The notes below the pieces were generated by a model, which did no database searches, was not told the DNA's origin, and was given only the letters and a program-made list of their open reading frames with translations. The translations under genes were made by a program, and so were the position numbers. Positions 50,665-60,055 of a stretch of 64,000 bases of DNA are shown here, piece after piece (position 1 is the stretch's first letter; each line of letters starts with the position of its first letter). This DNA comes from Acidobacteriota bacterium (lineage in GTDB: Bacteria; Acidobacteriota; Thermoanaerobaculia; Multivoradales; JBCCEF01): NCBI GenBank assembly GCA_039030395.1, contig JBCCEF010000018.1, positions 38,593 through 102,592 on the forward strand, read 5' to 3'.

Positions 50665-52226
50665 GGCGTCGGTTCAAGGGTCTCCGCCGGCAACCTCCCG
50701 AAGATCGCTACGACGCGGTGGTCATCGGCGCCGGCGTCGGCGGCCTGGTGTGCGCCAACCTGCTGGTGCGGCAAGGCCTGTCGGTGCTGCTGGTCGAGCG
50801 CCACTACATGGTCGGCGGCTACTGCAGCACCTTCCGCCGCGGCGGCTTCACCTTCGACGCGGCCTCGCACTTCTACCCTCTCCTCGGCAACCCGGAAACC
50901 CTCACCGGCAAGCTGCTGTTGAACCTCGGAGTGCGCACCCGCTGGGTGCGGATGGACCCGGTGGACACCTTCCACTTTCCAGACGGCAGCCGATTCGAAG
51001 TGCCGGCGGAACTCGACGTCTACCGCCGCCGCCTCGACCATGAGTTCCCCCACCAGCGGCAAGCCCTAGATGAGTTCTTCGCCGCCGTCCGCCGGGCCTA
51101 CGCCAAGGGCCTGATGGTGTACTTCCGCGAGCGCCCGGAGACCCACCTCGGCGACCTGGCGCCGCTCACCGTGACGGACGCCCTCGACCGTCATATCTCC
51201 GACCCCAAGCTCCGCCTTCTGCTGACCGCCGACTGCCCGCACTGGGGATCGCCGCCGGAACGCACCTCCTTCGTGTTCGACTCGATGCTGCGGCTGTCGT
51301 ATTTCCTCGGCAACTACTACCCGGTGGGTGGCTCCCAGGCCTTCGCCGACGAACTCGCCCGCACCTTCGAGGCGCGCGGCGGGCACATCCTGATGAGCAC
51401 CGCCGCCGAGCGCATCGAGGTGGAGGGCGACCGGGTGGCGGGGGTGCGGTTGACGACGGACCGCGGAACGCTGCGCGGCGAGTACCGGGTGGCGGCACCG
51501 GTGGTGGTGTCGAACGGCGACCTCCTGCACACGGACCGAACCCTCCTCGCCACCGATCGCGGTTCGCGGCCGAAGTCCACCGGCGACGGCACCTACCGAC
51601 ACCTGCGGCCGAGCTATCCGTGCTTTCTCGTCCACATCGGCCTGTCGGACGTCTCGCCGGCGGAGCTGGCCGAGGCCCAGGGCTACTACTGGCGCCACTG
51701 GGACCCGGACCGGGTGGGCCGCGACGGCTTGATCTGCAAAATCTTCTCGCCGACCCTCTACGATCCCTCCCTAGCTCCGGAAGGTGGGCAGATCGTGATC
51801 CTGCAGAAGGTCCAGGAGATCGACTACCCCCGACTGGAGGCGGAGGGCCGCTGGGCGGAGCACAAGGCGGCCGTCGAGGCGGAGATGTTCGGCCATCTGG
51901 CGCGGGTGATGCCGGGCATCGAACAACGGGTGGTGGTGCGCTCCGCCGCCTCCGCCCACACATCCTGGCGTTTTACCGGCAATACCCAAGGTGCGATGCT
52001 CGGCTGGGAGATGTCACCGGACCAGCTCGGCAGTGACCGGCCGGGCCTCGAGGGCGCCGCCGAAGGCCTGTACCGGGTGGGCCATTGGGTGCGGCCCGGC
52101 GGCGGAATCACTCCGGTGATCGTCTCGGCTCAGCAGGTCGCACAGCGGATCTTCGCCGGTGCCGCCGCAAGTAACGCGGCCCGGGCTTCGACGACCCTAG
52201 AATGGAGCGAGGCGACCTCCCCATGA
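50661..52226 (+). CDS. CrtI/CrtISO-like FAD-dependent phytoene desaturase or carotenoid isomerase family protein
   Basis: The protein has 521 residues. The N-terminus has the dinucleotide-binding motif VIGAGVGG (residues 21-28) followed by a glutamate-ended second strand (LLVERHYMVGGY). The C-terminus has VRPGGGITPV, as in phytoene desaturase/carotene isomerase proteins. The family oxidises or isomerises polyene or other lipid substrates at the membrane. The exact substrate cannot be told from sequence; all-trans-retinol saturase-like members look the same. The ATG overlaps the reductase stop as ATGA, so the two are translationally coupled and probably act in one isoprenoid-related pathway. 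Confidence 0.85.
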   Translation: MRRRFKGLRRQPPEDRYDAVVIGAGVGGLVCANLLVRQGLSVLLVERHYMVGGYCSTFRRGGFTFDAASHFYPLLGNPETLTGKLLLNLGVRTRWVRMDPVDTFHFPDGSRFEVPAELDVYRRRLDHEFPHQRQALDEFFAAVRRAYAKGLMVYFRERPETHLGDLAPLTVTDALDRHISDPKLRLLLTADCPHWGSPPERTSFVFDSMLRLSYFLGNYYPVGGSQAFADELARTFEARGGHILMSTAAERIEVEGDRVAGVRLTTDRGTLRGEYRVAAPVVVSNGDLLHTDRTLLATDRGSRPKSTGDGTYRHLRPSYPCFLVHIGLSDVSPAELAEAQGYYWRHWDPDRVGRDGLICKIFSPTLYDPSLAPEGGQIVILQKVQEIDYPRLEAEGRWAEHKAAVEAEMFGHLARVMPGIEQRVVVRSAASAHTSWRFTGNTQGAMLGWEMSPDQLGSDRPGLEGAAEGLYRVGHWVRPGGGITPVIVSAQQVAQRIFAGAAASNAARASTTLEWSEATSP

Positions 52227-52239
52227 ACGATTCCGTCCG

Positions 52240-54726
52240 ATGGGCGACCCCTATGCCATGAACCAACGCAAGAAAATGCTGCTTTTCGTTCTGCCGGTTC
52301 TGCTGCTGGTCGCCGCGGTCGCCTGGAGCACCGTCCGCGTCCAGGAGCGGGCGGACCGGCTGGCTACCACTGGCACCTCCGCCATCCAATTGCTGAACGA
52401 ACTCGGCGCCGGCTTGAAAGAGCAAGATATCGAGCGCATCGCCGCCTGCTATGCGGACGACTACTCCCACCCACAGGGTGGCCGCTGGATTGCCGCACCG
52501 GTTTCCAACCGCGGCGGCGTCGAGGTTGCCCACTGGCGCGAAGCCGAGAGCGGCGCGGCGGTGGACCGCGGCGCGGCGGTGGCGCAGATGGCGGCACTGT
52601 TCGAAGGCGTCGAGAGCTTCGAGAAGGCCAAGCTCAAGCTCGGCCGGGTCGAAACCATGGACGGCGACGACGACGCCGTCGTGCGTTCGGTGCTCTGGCT
52701 GCGGGGCCGCGGCGAAGACGGCAAGCGGTTCGAAAGCCAGGCCAAGCTCCGCCTCCACTTGGCGCGCTCCGAAAACGCCTCGGCGGAAGGTTGGGCCATC
52801 GTCCGCCAGGAACTCCTCGAAGGGGTGACCACCCGCGGCGCGGGCAGCGGCTTCACGGACATTGCGGCGGCCGCCGGCATCGGCCACCGGGCGCGCTTCA
52901 ACCCACGCTTCAAGACCCCCGAGTGGGATCCGAAAGTCTTCGAAATCCTGCCCTACGGTTCCGCCGGCGTGTCGGCCGCGGACGTCGACAACGACGGCTG
53001 GGTGGACCTCTACTTCGCCGACGGCATCGAGCCGCGGCTCTACAAGAACCTCGGTCCGGATTCAGAAGGCGACCTCCAGTTCGCCGACATTACCGCCGAA
53101 GCGGGGTTGCCGGCGGAGATTTCTGCGGTCAACGTGGCCTTGTTTCTCGACCTCGACAACGATGGCGACGACGACCTTTTCCTCGGCCGCTTCATGGACG
53201 GCAGCCTGCTCTTGCGCAACGACGGTCCGGACGCCTCGGGCATCCCCCGCTTCACGGACCTGAGCGGCGAAGTGGAGCTCGGCCGGCAGTTCGTGGTGGT
53301 GGCGAGCGCCGCGGACTACGATGCCGACGGCGACCTCGACCTCTACCTCGGCCGCTACCTCGACCCGCGAGTCGACCTGCCGACCACTCTCTTCTACACC
53401 CGCAACGGCCAGGGCAACTCCCTCTTGAGAAACGACGGCGGCTTCCGGTTCACCGACGTGACGGACGAAGCCGGGGTGCGGGAAGGCGGTCTCACCCTGG
53501 GCGTCGCCTGGGCGGACTACGACAGCGACGGCGACCAGGACCTCTATGTCGCCAACGACTTCGGCCGAAATGCCCTGCTGCGCAACGAAGGGGCCGACCC
53601 AACCGGCAGCGTGCGCTTCTCAGACGTCAGCGACGAGGCCGGCGCCCTCGACTTCGGCTTCGGCATGAGCGCCTCTTGGGGCGACGCGGACAACGACGGC
53701 GATCTCGACCTCTACATCTCGAACGTCCACTCCGGCCAGCGCTGGTACGGCCAATCCACCACCCTCTACGGCTACCTGATGAACAGCGTGCGCCAGGGCA
53801 CCGTGCGGGAGGACTTCCCCCTCTACCAGGAGATCTTCGGCTACGCCGGGGCCGACTGGCACGACTACGGCGACCGCATGGTCAAGGGCAACTCGCTGCT
53901 CCTGAACGACGGCGACGGCGCCTTCCGGGAAGTCACCGAAACCGCCGGCACCAACCCCTTCGGCTGGTATTGGGGCTCGGCCTTCCTGGACTACGACAAC
54001 GACGGCCTCCAAGACATCTACGCCAACAACGGTTGGATCAGCGGCAGAACCTACGACGATCTTTGACTGCCTTACATCCTGGGCGCGGTCGCGCACATCG
54101 ACGAGTACAAAAAGGGCACCTTCTATAGCGACGAGTTTCGCGGCGAGATGTCGTGGAACGGCTACGAGACCAACAACCTGTTGCGCAACGAAGGCTTGGG
54201 GCAGGACGGCATCCCGCGCTTCACGGACGTCGCCATGGCCCTGGGCGCCGACGACGGCAAGGACGCCCGCGGCCTCGCCATCGCCGACTTCGACAACGAC
54301 GGCGATCTCGACCTCGCCATCAACCAGAACCCCGGCGACAGCGGCAGGGTCGAGCGCGCCGCTCCCACCCTGCTGCGCAACGACGTCGGCCAGCGCTGGG
54401 GTTGGATCTCCATCGACCTGGTAGGCCGAGCCAGCAACCGTTCCGGCTACGGCGCCCAGGTCACCCTCGAGGCCGGCGACCTCATCCAGACCCAGGTGGT
54501 CGCCGCCGGCTCGAGCTATGCCTCGCAGCACCACCGCCGCCTGTCCTTCGGCCTCGGCGACCGGCCCAAGGTCGATCGCCTGACGGTGCGTTGGCCGAGC
54601 GGCGCGGTCGATACCTTCGAGAACCTGCCGGTGCGTCGGCGAATGAAGATCGTCGAAGGAGAAGGCCTCGAAGTCCGCACCGTCGACGGCGCCGCGGAGC
54701 CCCCCGGCGTCACCTCGGCCGGATGA
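52240..54726 (+). CDS. Membrane-anchored FG-GAP/ASPIC-UnbV protein with in-frame TGA (candidate selenoprotein)
   Basis: If the TGA at 54064-54066 is read through, the protein has 828 residues with codon 609 recoded. If it is a stop, the product ends after 608 residues and loses its ASPIC-UnbV part. The order is a short N-terminus, a membrane anchor (about 14-29), an NTF2/SnoaL-like domain (about 45-195), a series of FG-GAP repeats with DxDxDGxxD calcium-type loops (from about 248; for example DVDNDGWVD, DYDADGDLD, DADNDGDLD) on both sides of the TGA, and a C-terminal ASPIC-UnbV domain (from about 735). The reading frame, repeat content and codon use continue unchanged after the TGA. The start could be ATG 52258 instead. 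Gaps to the neighbours are 13 and 7 nt. The molecular function of the family is unknown; it is extracytoplasmic by its anchor. Confidence 0.8.
54064..54097 (+). promoter_or_regulatory. SECIS-like hairpin after in-frame TGA
   Basis: Twenty nt after the TGA, GCGC-GGTC-GCGC forms a 4-bp stem with a GGTC loop at 54087-54090. It can be extended through a G-A mismatch by G81-C96 and T80-A97. The E. coli fdhF selenocysteine insertion hairpin also exposes GGUC in its apical loop, about 18 nt after UGA. The match in loop sequence and spacing is by eye only. Confidence 0.5.
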
Positions 54727-54733
54727 TCCACCG

Positions 54734-56407
54734 GTGAGCACCGTCGCCGCGGTCCGTGACGACTCACCGCGCCGGCTGCTGCTGGCCCACGCCGGAGACG
54801 CTCTGGGCGACGCCCTGGCCGAGGCTCTGGCAAGACCACCGGACGGCGCCGCTCCAACCTACGAGGTCGAATGCCTCGATGCCGCCGAGCCGGCGGGTGG
54901 CGCCGCCCTCCTCGTCCTGCCGGACCGCACCACGCCTCGCCGCCTCGCCGAAGGCCTCTCGGATTCCGACCGCGTCCTCCTCGACCAGCTCCGATATTGG
55001 AGCCGGAACAACACCTCCCGCCGCCTGTTTCTCGTCTCGAGCGCCCTGGTCCACCAACCGAGCCACCGCCAGCCGGGCCACCTGGCGGAAAACGCCCTGC
55101 CCCGCCGGCCGCCGAGCCGTCCCGTCGCTCGCCGCTGGCGGCGGATCGAAGAAGCGCTCGTCGAAGCGGCAGGGTCGCAGGCTGAAGTGACCGTCCTCCG
55201 CCCCACCCCGATCCCCCTGCGAAAGGGCGAAGACCTGTTCAGCCGACTCCTCGGCGGCTCCTTTTCCGCCGTGCCGGCGGGCTTCGATCCGCCCCTGCAG
55301 CTCCTATCCCTGGAGGATCTGATCGCGGCAATTCGCGCCGCCCTCGCCGGCGAATGGCCCACCGGCACCTGGCACCTGGCGCCGAACGGCGTGATCCCCC
55401 TGCGCAAAGCGCTGCGCCAGGCGGGCGTCCGGCCGCTACCGCTCCCGGCCTTCGTTCTGCGCGCGGTCTGCCGCCTGCGCGGCGAAGCGCCGGACGCGGT
55501 GGAGGCCCTGCGGTACCCCTTCACCGTCAGCGACGCGGCCCGGCGGGGCGCGATGGCCGGAAGCGCTCCCCCGGCCACCCTCGACCGACCAGTCCACGAG
55601 CTGGAGTACGACCCGTTCAGCCTCGACCGCGCCTACATCGACCGCCTCGGCCGCACCCTTTTCCGTTTTCTGCACAACCGCTGGTGGCGCATCGAGTGGC
55701 GCGGCCTGGAGCACATCCCGCGCCAGGGCGCCGCCGTGCTGGTCGGCAACCACCGCGGCCATCAACCGTGGGACGGGGTGATGATCCTCCACCGCCTGGC
55801 CCGCGACCTCGGCCGTTATCCGCGCTTCCTGATCCACCCGGCGCTGGTCAAGTTCCCCCACCTGGCTCCCTACATGAGCCGCTGCGGCGGCGTCCACGCG
55901 TGCCGCGAAAACGGCGACTGGGCGCTCTCCCAAAAGGAGCTGCTGGCGGTGTTTCCGGAGGGCATCCGCGGCGCCTTTCGCAGCTACCGGAAAGCTCACA
56001 AGTTGGCGAGATTTCGGCCCGACTACGTGCGCTTCGCCCTGCGCCACCGGGTACCGATCATCCCCATCACCATCGTCGGCAGCGCCGAGATCTTTCCCAT
56101 CCTCGGCAAACTCGACTGGACGTGGTGGAAGCGCCTGAGCGAATGGCCCACCCTGCCGGTCACACCGACCCTTTCGCTCCTGCCGCTGCCCTCGAAGTGG
56201 CACATCGAAGTGCTGGAGCCGATCGACCTGGCGAGCGAGTACGGTCCCGAGGCGGCCGACGACCCCGGCACCTATCGCGCGATCAACACCCGGGTGCGCC
56301 AGCGTATGGCCGACCATCTACAATCGCTCTACCGGAGACGGCCCGGCATCTTCCGCGGCAAGATCTTCCCCAACGAACCGAGCCCCGTCCTCGGAGACCC
56401 GACATGA
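54734..56407 (+). CDS. SDR-like domain fused to PlsC/DAGAT-like acyltransferase
   Basis: The protein has 557 residues from GTG 54734, 7 nt after the previous stop. Residues about 10-270 look like a degenerate NAD-dependent epimerase/SDR fold (LRPTPI, LEDLIAAI, WHLAPNG segments), but a clear N-terminal GxxGxxG is missing. Residues about 310-530 are a glycerolipid-type acyltransferase with NHRGHQPWD near 339, in place of the usual NHx4D, and FPEGIRG near 406. Such domains transfer acyl chains to lysophospholipids or other alcohols at the inner face of the membrane. The substrate here is unknown. It overlaps the next gene as ATGA. The unusual spacing between His and Asp in the first motif leaves some doubt about activity. 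Confidence 0.82.
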   Translation: MSTVAAVRDDSPRRLLLAHAGDALGDALAEALARPPDGAAPTYEVECLDAAEPAGGAALLVLPDRTTPRRLAEGLSDSDRVLLDQLRYWSRNNTSRRLFLVSSALVHQPSHRQPGHLAENALPRRPPSRPVARRWRRIEEALVEAAGSQAEVTVLRPTPIPLRKGEDLFSRLLGGSFSAVPAGFDPPLQLLSLEDLIAAIRAALAGEWPTGTWHLAPNGVIPLRKALRQAGVRPLPLPAFVLRAVCRLRGEAPDAVEALRYPFTVSDAARRGAMAGSAPPATLDRPVHELEYDPFSLDRAYIDRLGRTLFRFLHNRWWRIEWRGLEHIPRQGAAVLVGNHRGHQPWDGVMILHRLARDLGRYPRFLIHPALVKFPHLAPYMSRCGGVHACRENGDWALSQKELLAVFPEGIRGAFRSYRKAHKLARFRPDYVRFALRHRVPIIPITIVGSAEIFPILGKLDWTWWKRLSEWPTLPVTPTLSLLPLPSKWHIEVLEPIDLASEYGPEAADDPGTYRAINTRVRQRMADHLQSLYRRRPGIFRGKIFPNEPSPVLGDPT

Positions 56408-56892
56408 CGCCGAGACTCACCCTCAGCCCACTCGGGCTCGCCCTCGCCGCCCTGACCCTGGCCTGCAGCAGTCCATCGAGCGAGATCGCCGAGGGCGCCC
56501 CGCTTCCGACCTTCGCCCTAGAAGATCTCACCGGAGAGCGAGTCCGCTCCCAGGACCTTCCCAATCGCCCCACCGTCGTCTCTTTCTGGGCCACTTGGTG
56601 CCAGCCCTGTATCCGTGAGATCCCCCTCCTCAAGGAGCTCCACGCCAGCCCCAAAGTCCACCTCGTCAGCATCGCCCTCGACGAACGAGGCCGCGACATC
56701 GTCCAGCCCTTCGTCACCGACCGCCACCTCCCCTACCCGGTGCTCATCGGCAACGAAACCGTCTTCCAAAGAATGGGCGGTCTCGCCATCCCCTACACCA
56801 TCCTCCTCAACGCCGAAGGCACCGTGGTGGAAATCATCCGCGGCCGGCTGACGAAAGAGATGGTCGAAGTGACCCTGGGCCCCATCTCCTGA
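56404..56892 (+). CDS. TlpA-like thioredoxin-fold lipoprotein
   Basis: The protein has 162 residues. The N-terminus is a lipoprotein signal with the lipobox LTLAC (Cys21), so the mature protein should be tethered to a membrane on the outer side. The thioredoxin-like body has the redox motif WCQPC (Cys66 and Cys69) and the cis-proline segment AIPYT. It belongs to the TlpA/ResA group, which reduces or exchanges disulfides in extracytoplasmic proteins. The ATG overlaps the acyltransferase stop as ATGA. It closes the operon that includes the anchored FG-GAP protein, which is a possible redox client. Confidence 0.9.
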   Translation: MTPRLTLSPLGLALAALTLACSSPSSEIAEGAPLPTFALEDLTGERVRSQDLPNRPTVVSFWATWCQPCIREIPLLKELHASPKVHLVSIALDERGRDIVQPFVTDRHLPYPVLIGNETVFQRMGGLAIPYTILLNAEGTVVEIIRGRLTKEMVEVTLGPIS

Positions 56893-57312
56893 CCGGCCCT
56901 TCCCCAGCCCAAACCAGGGAGGCTCGCGAGCGGCCCCTTCAGAACCCTACTTCCCAGTAGTCCACCCTTAAGAAAGCGGAGCATTTCGTCTGGAACTTGG
57001 GACCTCGAGCGCTCACAGCGTGCCCCCCGGAACCACCATCGGAGGTCCGTCGGGGGGACGGGTCGTCAGGGAGCTGGCCGCGGGCGCTCAGAAGAATCGT
57101 CGCAGGCCGTGGAAGGTCTGCGCTCGCGGCGCGCCGCGCGGGACCAGCCCGCCGTAGTTCGAGAAGCCCCGCGCGGCCCCAGACGACCCGTCCCCCCGAT
57201 GGACCGGCCCACGACAACACCCCGGCACCCTTCCCCTGCCCGACGAACCGGCCCAAAGGACTAGCCGAACGCCTTGATTCTAGGTAAGATCGGCCCCTCA
57301 AATGGGTGCCAA
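56893..57312. other. Non-coding spacer with strong secondary structure
   Basis: These 420 bases separate the HMG-CoA reductase operon from the glycogen genes. I find no convincing gene. The middle is dominated by the long inverted repeat listed separately. A TAAGAT at 57285-57290 could be the -10 of glgC, but no -35 is apparent. Confidence 0.6.
57044..57205. repeat. Long inverted repeat / structured element
   Basis: The arms 57044-57067 and 57182-57205 pair over 24 bp with a single G-U pair. The inner 17 bp (CGGGGGGACGGGTCGTC and its complement) match perfectly. The interior contains a 14-bp palindrome CGCGGCGCGCCGCG at 57125-57138, flanked by GGTC and GACC. It could encode a structured RNA or be a small mobile palindromic element. 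No T-tract follows, so it is not a simple terminator. Confidence 0.75.
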
Positions 57313-58572
57313 ATGAAAGGGGTCGTCACCGCAATCCTCGGCGGAGGGCAGGGCACTCGCCTATGGCCTCTGACCCGCTATCGGGCCAAACCGGCGGTCC
57401 CCATCGGCGGCAAATTCCGGCTGATCGACATCCCGATCTCCAACAGTTTGCACGCCGGCATCGAACAGGTCTACGTCCTGACCCAGTTCAACACCGCCAG
57501 CCTCCACCGGCACATCGCCCAGACCTATCGCTTCGATAATTTCAGCGCCGGCTTCGTCAACATCTTGGCGGCGGAGCAAAGCCTCAACAACCGCGACTGG
57601 TACCAGGGCACCGCCGATGCGGTGCGCCAGAACCTGCGGCGCCTGCACTACAACCGCCCCGAAGACACCCTGATCCTGTCCGGCGACCAGCTCTACTTAA
57701 TGGATTTGTACAGTTTCGTCAGCGAGCACCGGGAGCGCCAGGCGGACTTCTCCGTGGCGGTCAAGCCGGTGAGCCGAGCGGAAGCCCAGGGCCTGGGCGT
57801 GATGCGCCTCGACCGCACCGGCCGGATCGTGGAGTTCGTCGAGAAGCCGAAGGATCCGGAGGTCATCAACCGTTTCACCCTCGACAAAGAGACCGTCGAC
57901 ACCCTCTCCCTGGACGCGGAGCCCGGCATGCTCCTCGCCAGCATGGGCATCTACGTCTTCAAGCGCGGCGTTCTCGACGAGCTACTCGACGGCAGCGAGG
58001 ATGACGACTTCGGCCGCGAGGTCATCCCGGCGGCGCTGGCAAGCCACCGGGGCTACGGTTTCATCCACCGCGGCTACTGGCGCGACATCGGAACCATCGG
58101 CACCTTCCACCGCGCCAACCTGGAGCTGACCACGCCGGTACCGGAACTGAACCTCTACGACCCCGACCGGCCGATTTTCACCCACCCGCGTTTCCTGCCC
58201 GGCTGCAAGATCCGCAACTGCGAGGCCACCCGCTCCATTTTGGCCGACGGCAGCATCGTCGCCGCCAGCAAGGTGTCGCGCTCGGTGGTCGGCATCCGGT
58301 CCATCATCCTCGAAGAAACGGTGATCGAGGACAGCGTGGTGATGGGCGCGACGGACTTCGAGAAAGACCCGCGCGACAAGGTGCCCGTCGGCATCGGCCG
58401 CGGCTGCCGGATCCGCGGCGCCATCGTCGACCTCAACAGCCGCATCGGCGACGACTGCGTGCTGACCAACGAGAAGGGCATCGAAGAGGGGGACGGCGAA
58501 GGCTGGTCCATTCGCGACGGGGTGATCGTCGTCCACCGCGGCGCCTCCATCCCGCCCGGCACCGTCGTCTAG
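57313..58572 (+). CDS. glgC: Glucose-1-phosphate adenylyltransferase
   Basis: The protein has 419 residues, close to the usual bacterial length of about 420-430. It makes ADP-glucose from glucose-1-phosphate and ATP for glycogen synthesis. The N-terminal nucleotidyltransferase motif GGGQGTRLWPLT and the following RAKPAVPIGGKFRLIDIP are nearly canonical. IEFVEKPKDP-like (VEFVEKPKDP) and YWRDIGTI segments are present, and the C-terminal part has left-handed beta-helix character. The start at ATG 57313 gives the expected N-terminus; an in-frame upstream extension to 57274 is not supported. It lies 9 nt before glgA in an operon. Confidence 0.96.
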   Translation: MKGVVTAILGGGQGTRLWPLTRYRAKPAVPIGGKFRLIDIPISNSLHAGIEQVYVLTQFNTASLHRHIAQTYRFDNFSAGFVNILAAEQSLNNRDWYQGTADAVRQNLRRLHYNRPEDTLILSGDQLYLMDLYSFVSEHRERQADFSVAVKPVSRAEAQGLGVMRLDRTGRIVEFVEKPKDPEVINRFTLDKETVDTLSLDAEPGMLLASMGIYVFKRGVLDELLDGSEDDDFGREVIPAALASHRGYGFIHRGYWRDIGTIGTFHRANLELTTPVPELNLYDPDRPIFTHPRFLPGCKIRNCEATRSILADGSIVAASKVSRSVVGIRSIILEETVIEDSVVMGATDFEKDPRDKVPVGIGRGCRIRGAIVDLNSRIGDDCVLTNEKGIEEGDGEGWSIRDGVIVVHRGASIPPGTVV

Positions 58573-58581
58573 GGGTCCTGG

Positions 58582-60030
58582 ATGCGCATTTGCATCGCCG
58601 CCTCGGAGGTCACTCCCTTCGCCAAGACCGGCGGCTTAGCGGACGTTGCCGCCGCCCTCCCCCGCTACCTCGCCGGCGCCGGACACGACGTTCGCCTGTT
58701 CCTGCCCTTCCACTCGCGCATCGATCTGGGCGACGCGCCGGTCCATCGGGTGGATTTCCTGACGGATGTGCCCATCCGCCTGGGAGCCCACGGTTTCCGC
58801 TACTCCGTCTTCACCACCCCGCTGCCGGAATCGAACCTGTGGGTGTACCTGATCGACTGCCCGGCCCTCTTCCACCGGCCGAGCCTGTACGGCGACGGAC
58901 CGGACGAGCATCTGCGTTTCGCCTTTTTCAGCCGGGCGGTGATCGAGAGTTGCCAGCGCATGGGATGGGCGCCGGAGATCCTCCACGCCAACGACTGGCA
59001 CACCGGGCTGATCCCGCTGTACCTGAAAGCGCTCTACGGCTGGGACCGGCTGTTCGACCACACAAGGACCCTGCTGACCATCCACAACATCGCCTACCAG
59101 GGCGTGTTCTCGGCGGAGGTCCTGGACGACCTGGGCCTCGGCTCGGAAGCCCGCCGCCTGCACCAGGACGACCTCCACGCCGGCCGCATCGGCTACCTGA
59201 AAACCGGCATCCTGTGGGCCGACGCCCTGTCGACGGTGAGCCGCACCCACGCCCAGGAAATCCAGACGGAGGCCTACGGCTTCGGCCTGCACGGACTGCT
59301 GCGGGCGCGCTCGGATCGCCTGGTCGGCATCGTCAACGGGGTGGACTACGGCGACTGGGACCCGGCCGCCGATCCCTACCTGCCCCACCCCTACACGGCG
59401 GACGACCTTTCCGGCAAGGAGAAGAACAAACAGTCGCTCCTCGAGGGCCTCGGCATGGAGTACCGCCAGGGCCGGCCGCTCCTCGGGCTGGTCTCCCGGT
59501 TGACCCACCAGAAGGGCCTCGACCTGACCTTCAACGCCCTCTCGGAGCAGCTCGCCGCCGGCCGGGTGCAGCTGGTGGCGCTGGGCACCGGCGAGCGGCG
59601 CCTGGAAAAGCGCTTCCAGGCTCTCCAGGGGCGATTCCCCGGCCAGGCGTGCTTCATCCGCGCCTACAGCGAAGAGATCGCCCACCGCATCGAGGCGGCG
59701 GCGGACATCTTTCTGATGCCTTCGCGCTACGAGCCCTGCGGCCTCAACCAGATGTACAGCCTGCGCTACGGCACGCCGCCCATCGTGCGCAAGACCGGCG
59801 GTTTGGCGGACACCGTCCGCCCGTGGAATCCCGGTAGCGGCGAAGGAACCGGCTTCGTCTTCGAACACGCCGATGAACAAGGCTTCCACTGGGCGCTACA
59901 CCTGGCCCTCGAAGCCTACGGCCGGCCGGAGAGCTGGCGGCGCATCCAGCGGGCCGGCATGGCCGAGGATTTCTCCTGGCGGCGCCAGGGCAAGATCTAC
60001 GAAGAACTGTACCGAAGGCTGGCAGGCTGA
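58582..60030 (+). CDS. glgA: Glycogen synthase (ADP-glucose type, GT5)
   Basis: The protein has 482 residues, the typical length. It transfers glucose from ADP-glucose to the non-reducing end of glycogen. The N-terminal substrate-binding KTGGLADV motif (residues 15-22) and the HANDWHTGL, TIHNIAYQG and C-terminal PSRYEPCGLNQMYSLRYGT segments are all present, including the second KTGGL motif. It follows glgC with a 9-nt gap. No branching enzyme or phosphorylase gene is in the window. Confidence 0.96.
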   Translation: MRICIAASEVTPFAKTGGLADVAAALPRYLAGAGHDVRLFLPFHSRIDLGDAPVHRVDFLTDVPIRLGAHGFRYSVFTTPLPESNLWVYLIDCPALFHRPSLYGDGPDEHLRFAFFSRAVIESCQRMGWAPEILHANDWHTGLIPLYLKALYGWDRLFDHTRTLLTIHNIAYQGVFSAEVLDDLGLGSEARRLHQDDLHAGRIGYLKTGILWADALSTVSRTHAQEIQTEAYGFGLHGLLRARSDRLVGIVNGVDYGDWDPAADPYLPHPYTADDLSGKEKNKQSLLEGLGMEYRQGRPLLGLVSRLTHQKGLDLTFNALSEQLAAGRVQLVALGTGERRLEKRFQALQGRFPGQACFIRAYSEEIAHRIEAAADIFLMPSRYEPCGLNQMYSLRYGTPPIVRKTGGLADTVRPWNPGSGEGTGFVFEHADEQGFHWALHLALEAYGRPESWRRIQRAGMAEDFSWRRQGKIYEELYRRLAG

Positions 60031-60055
60031 ATAGGATAGGAAAGGAGAAACGCCC

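Noticed and set aside
54064-54147. Treating 54148-54726 as a separate gene
   Set aside because: The segment is in the same frame as 52240-54063, continues its repeats and lacks its own ribosome binding site. It is better seen as the second half of one gene.
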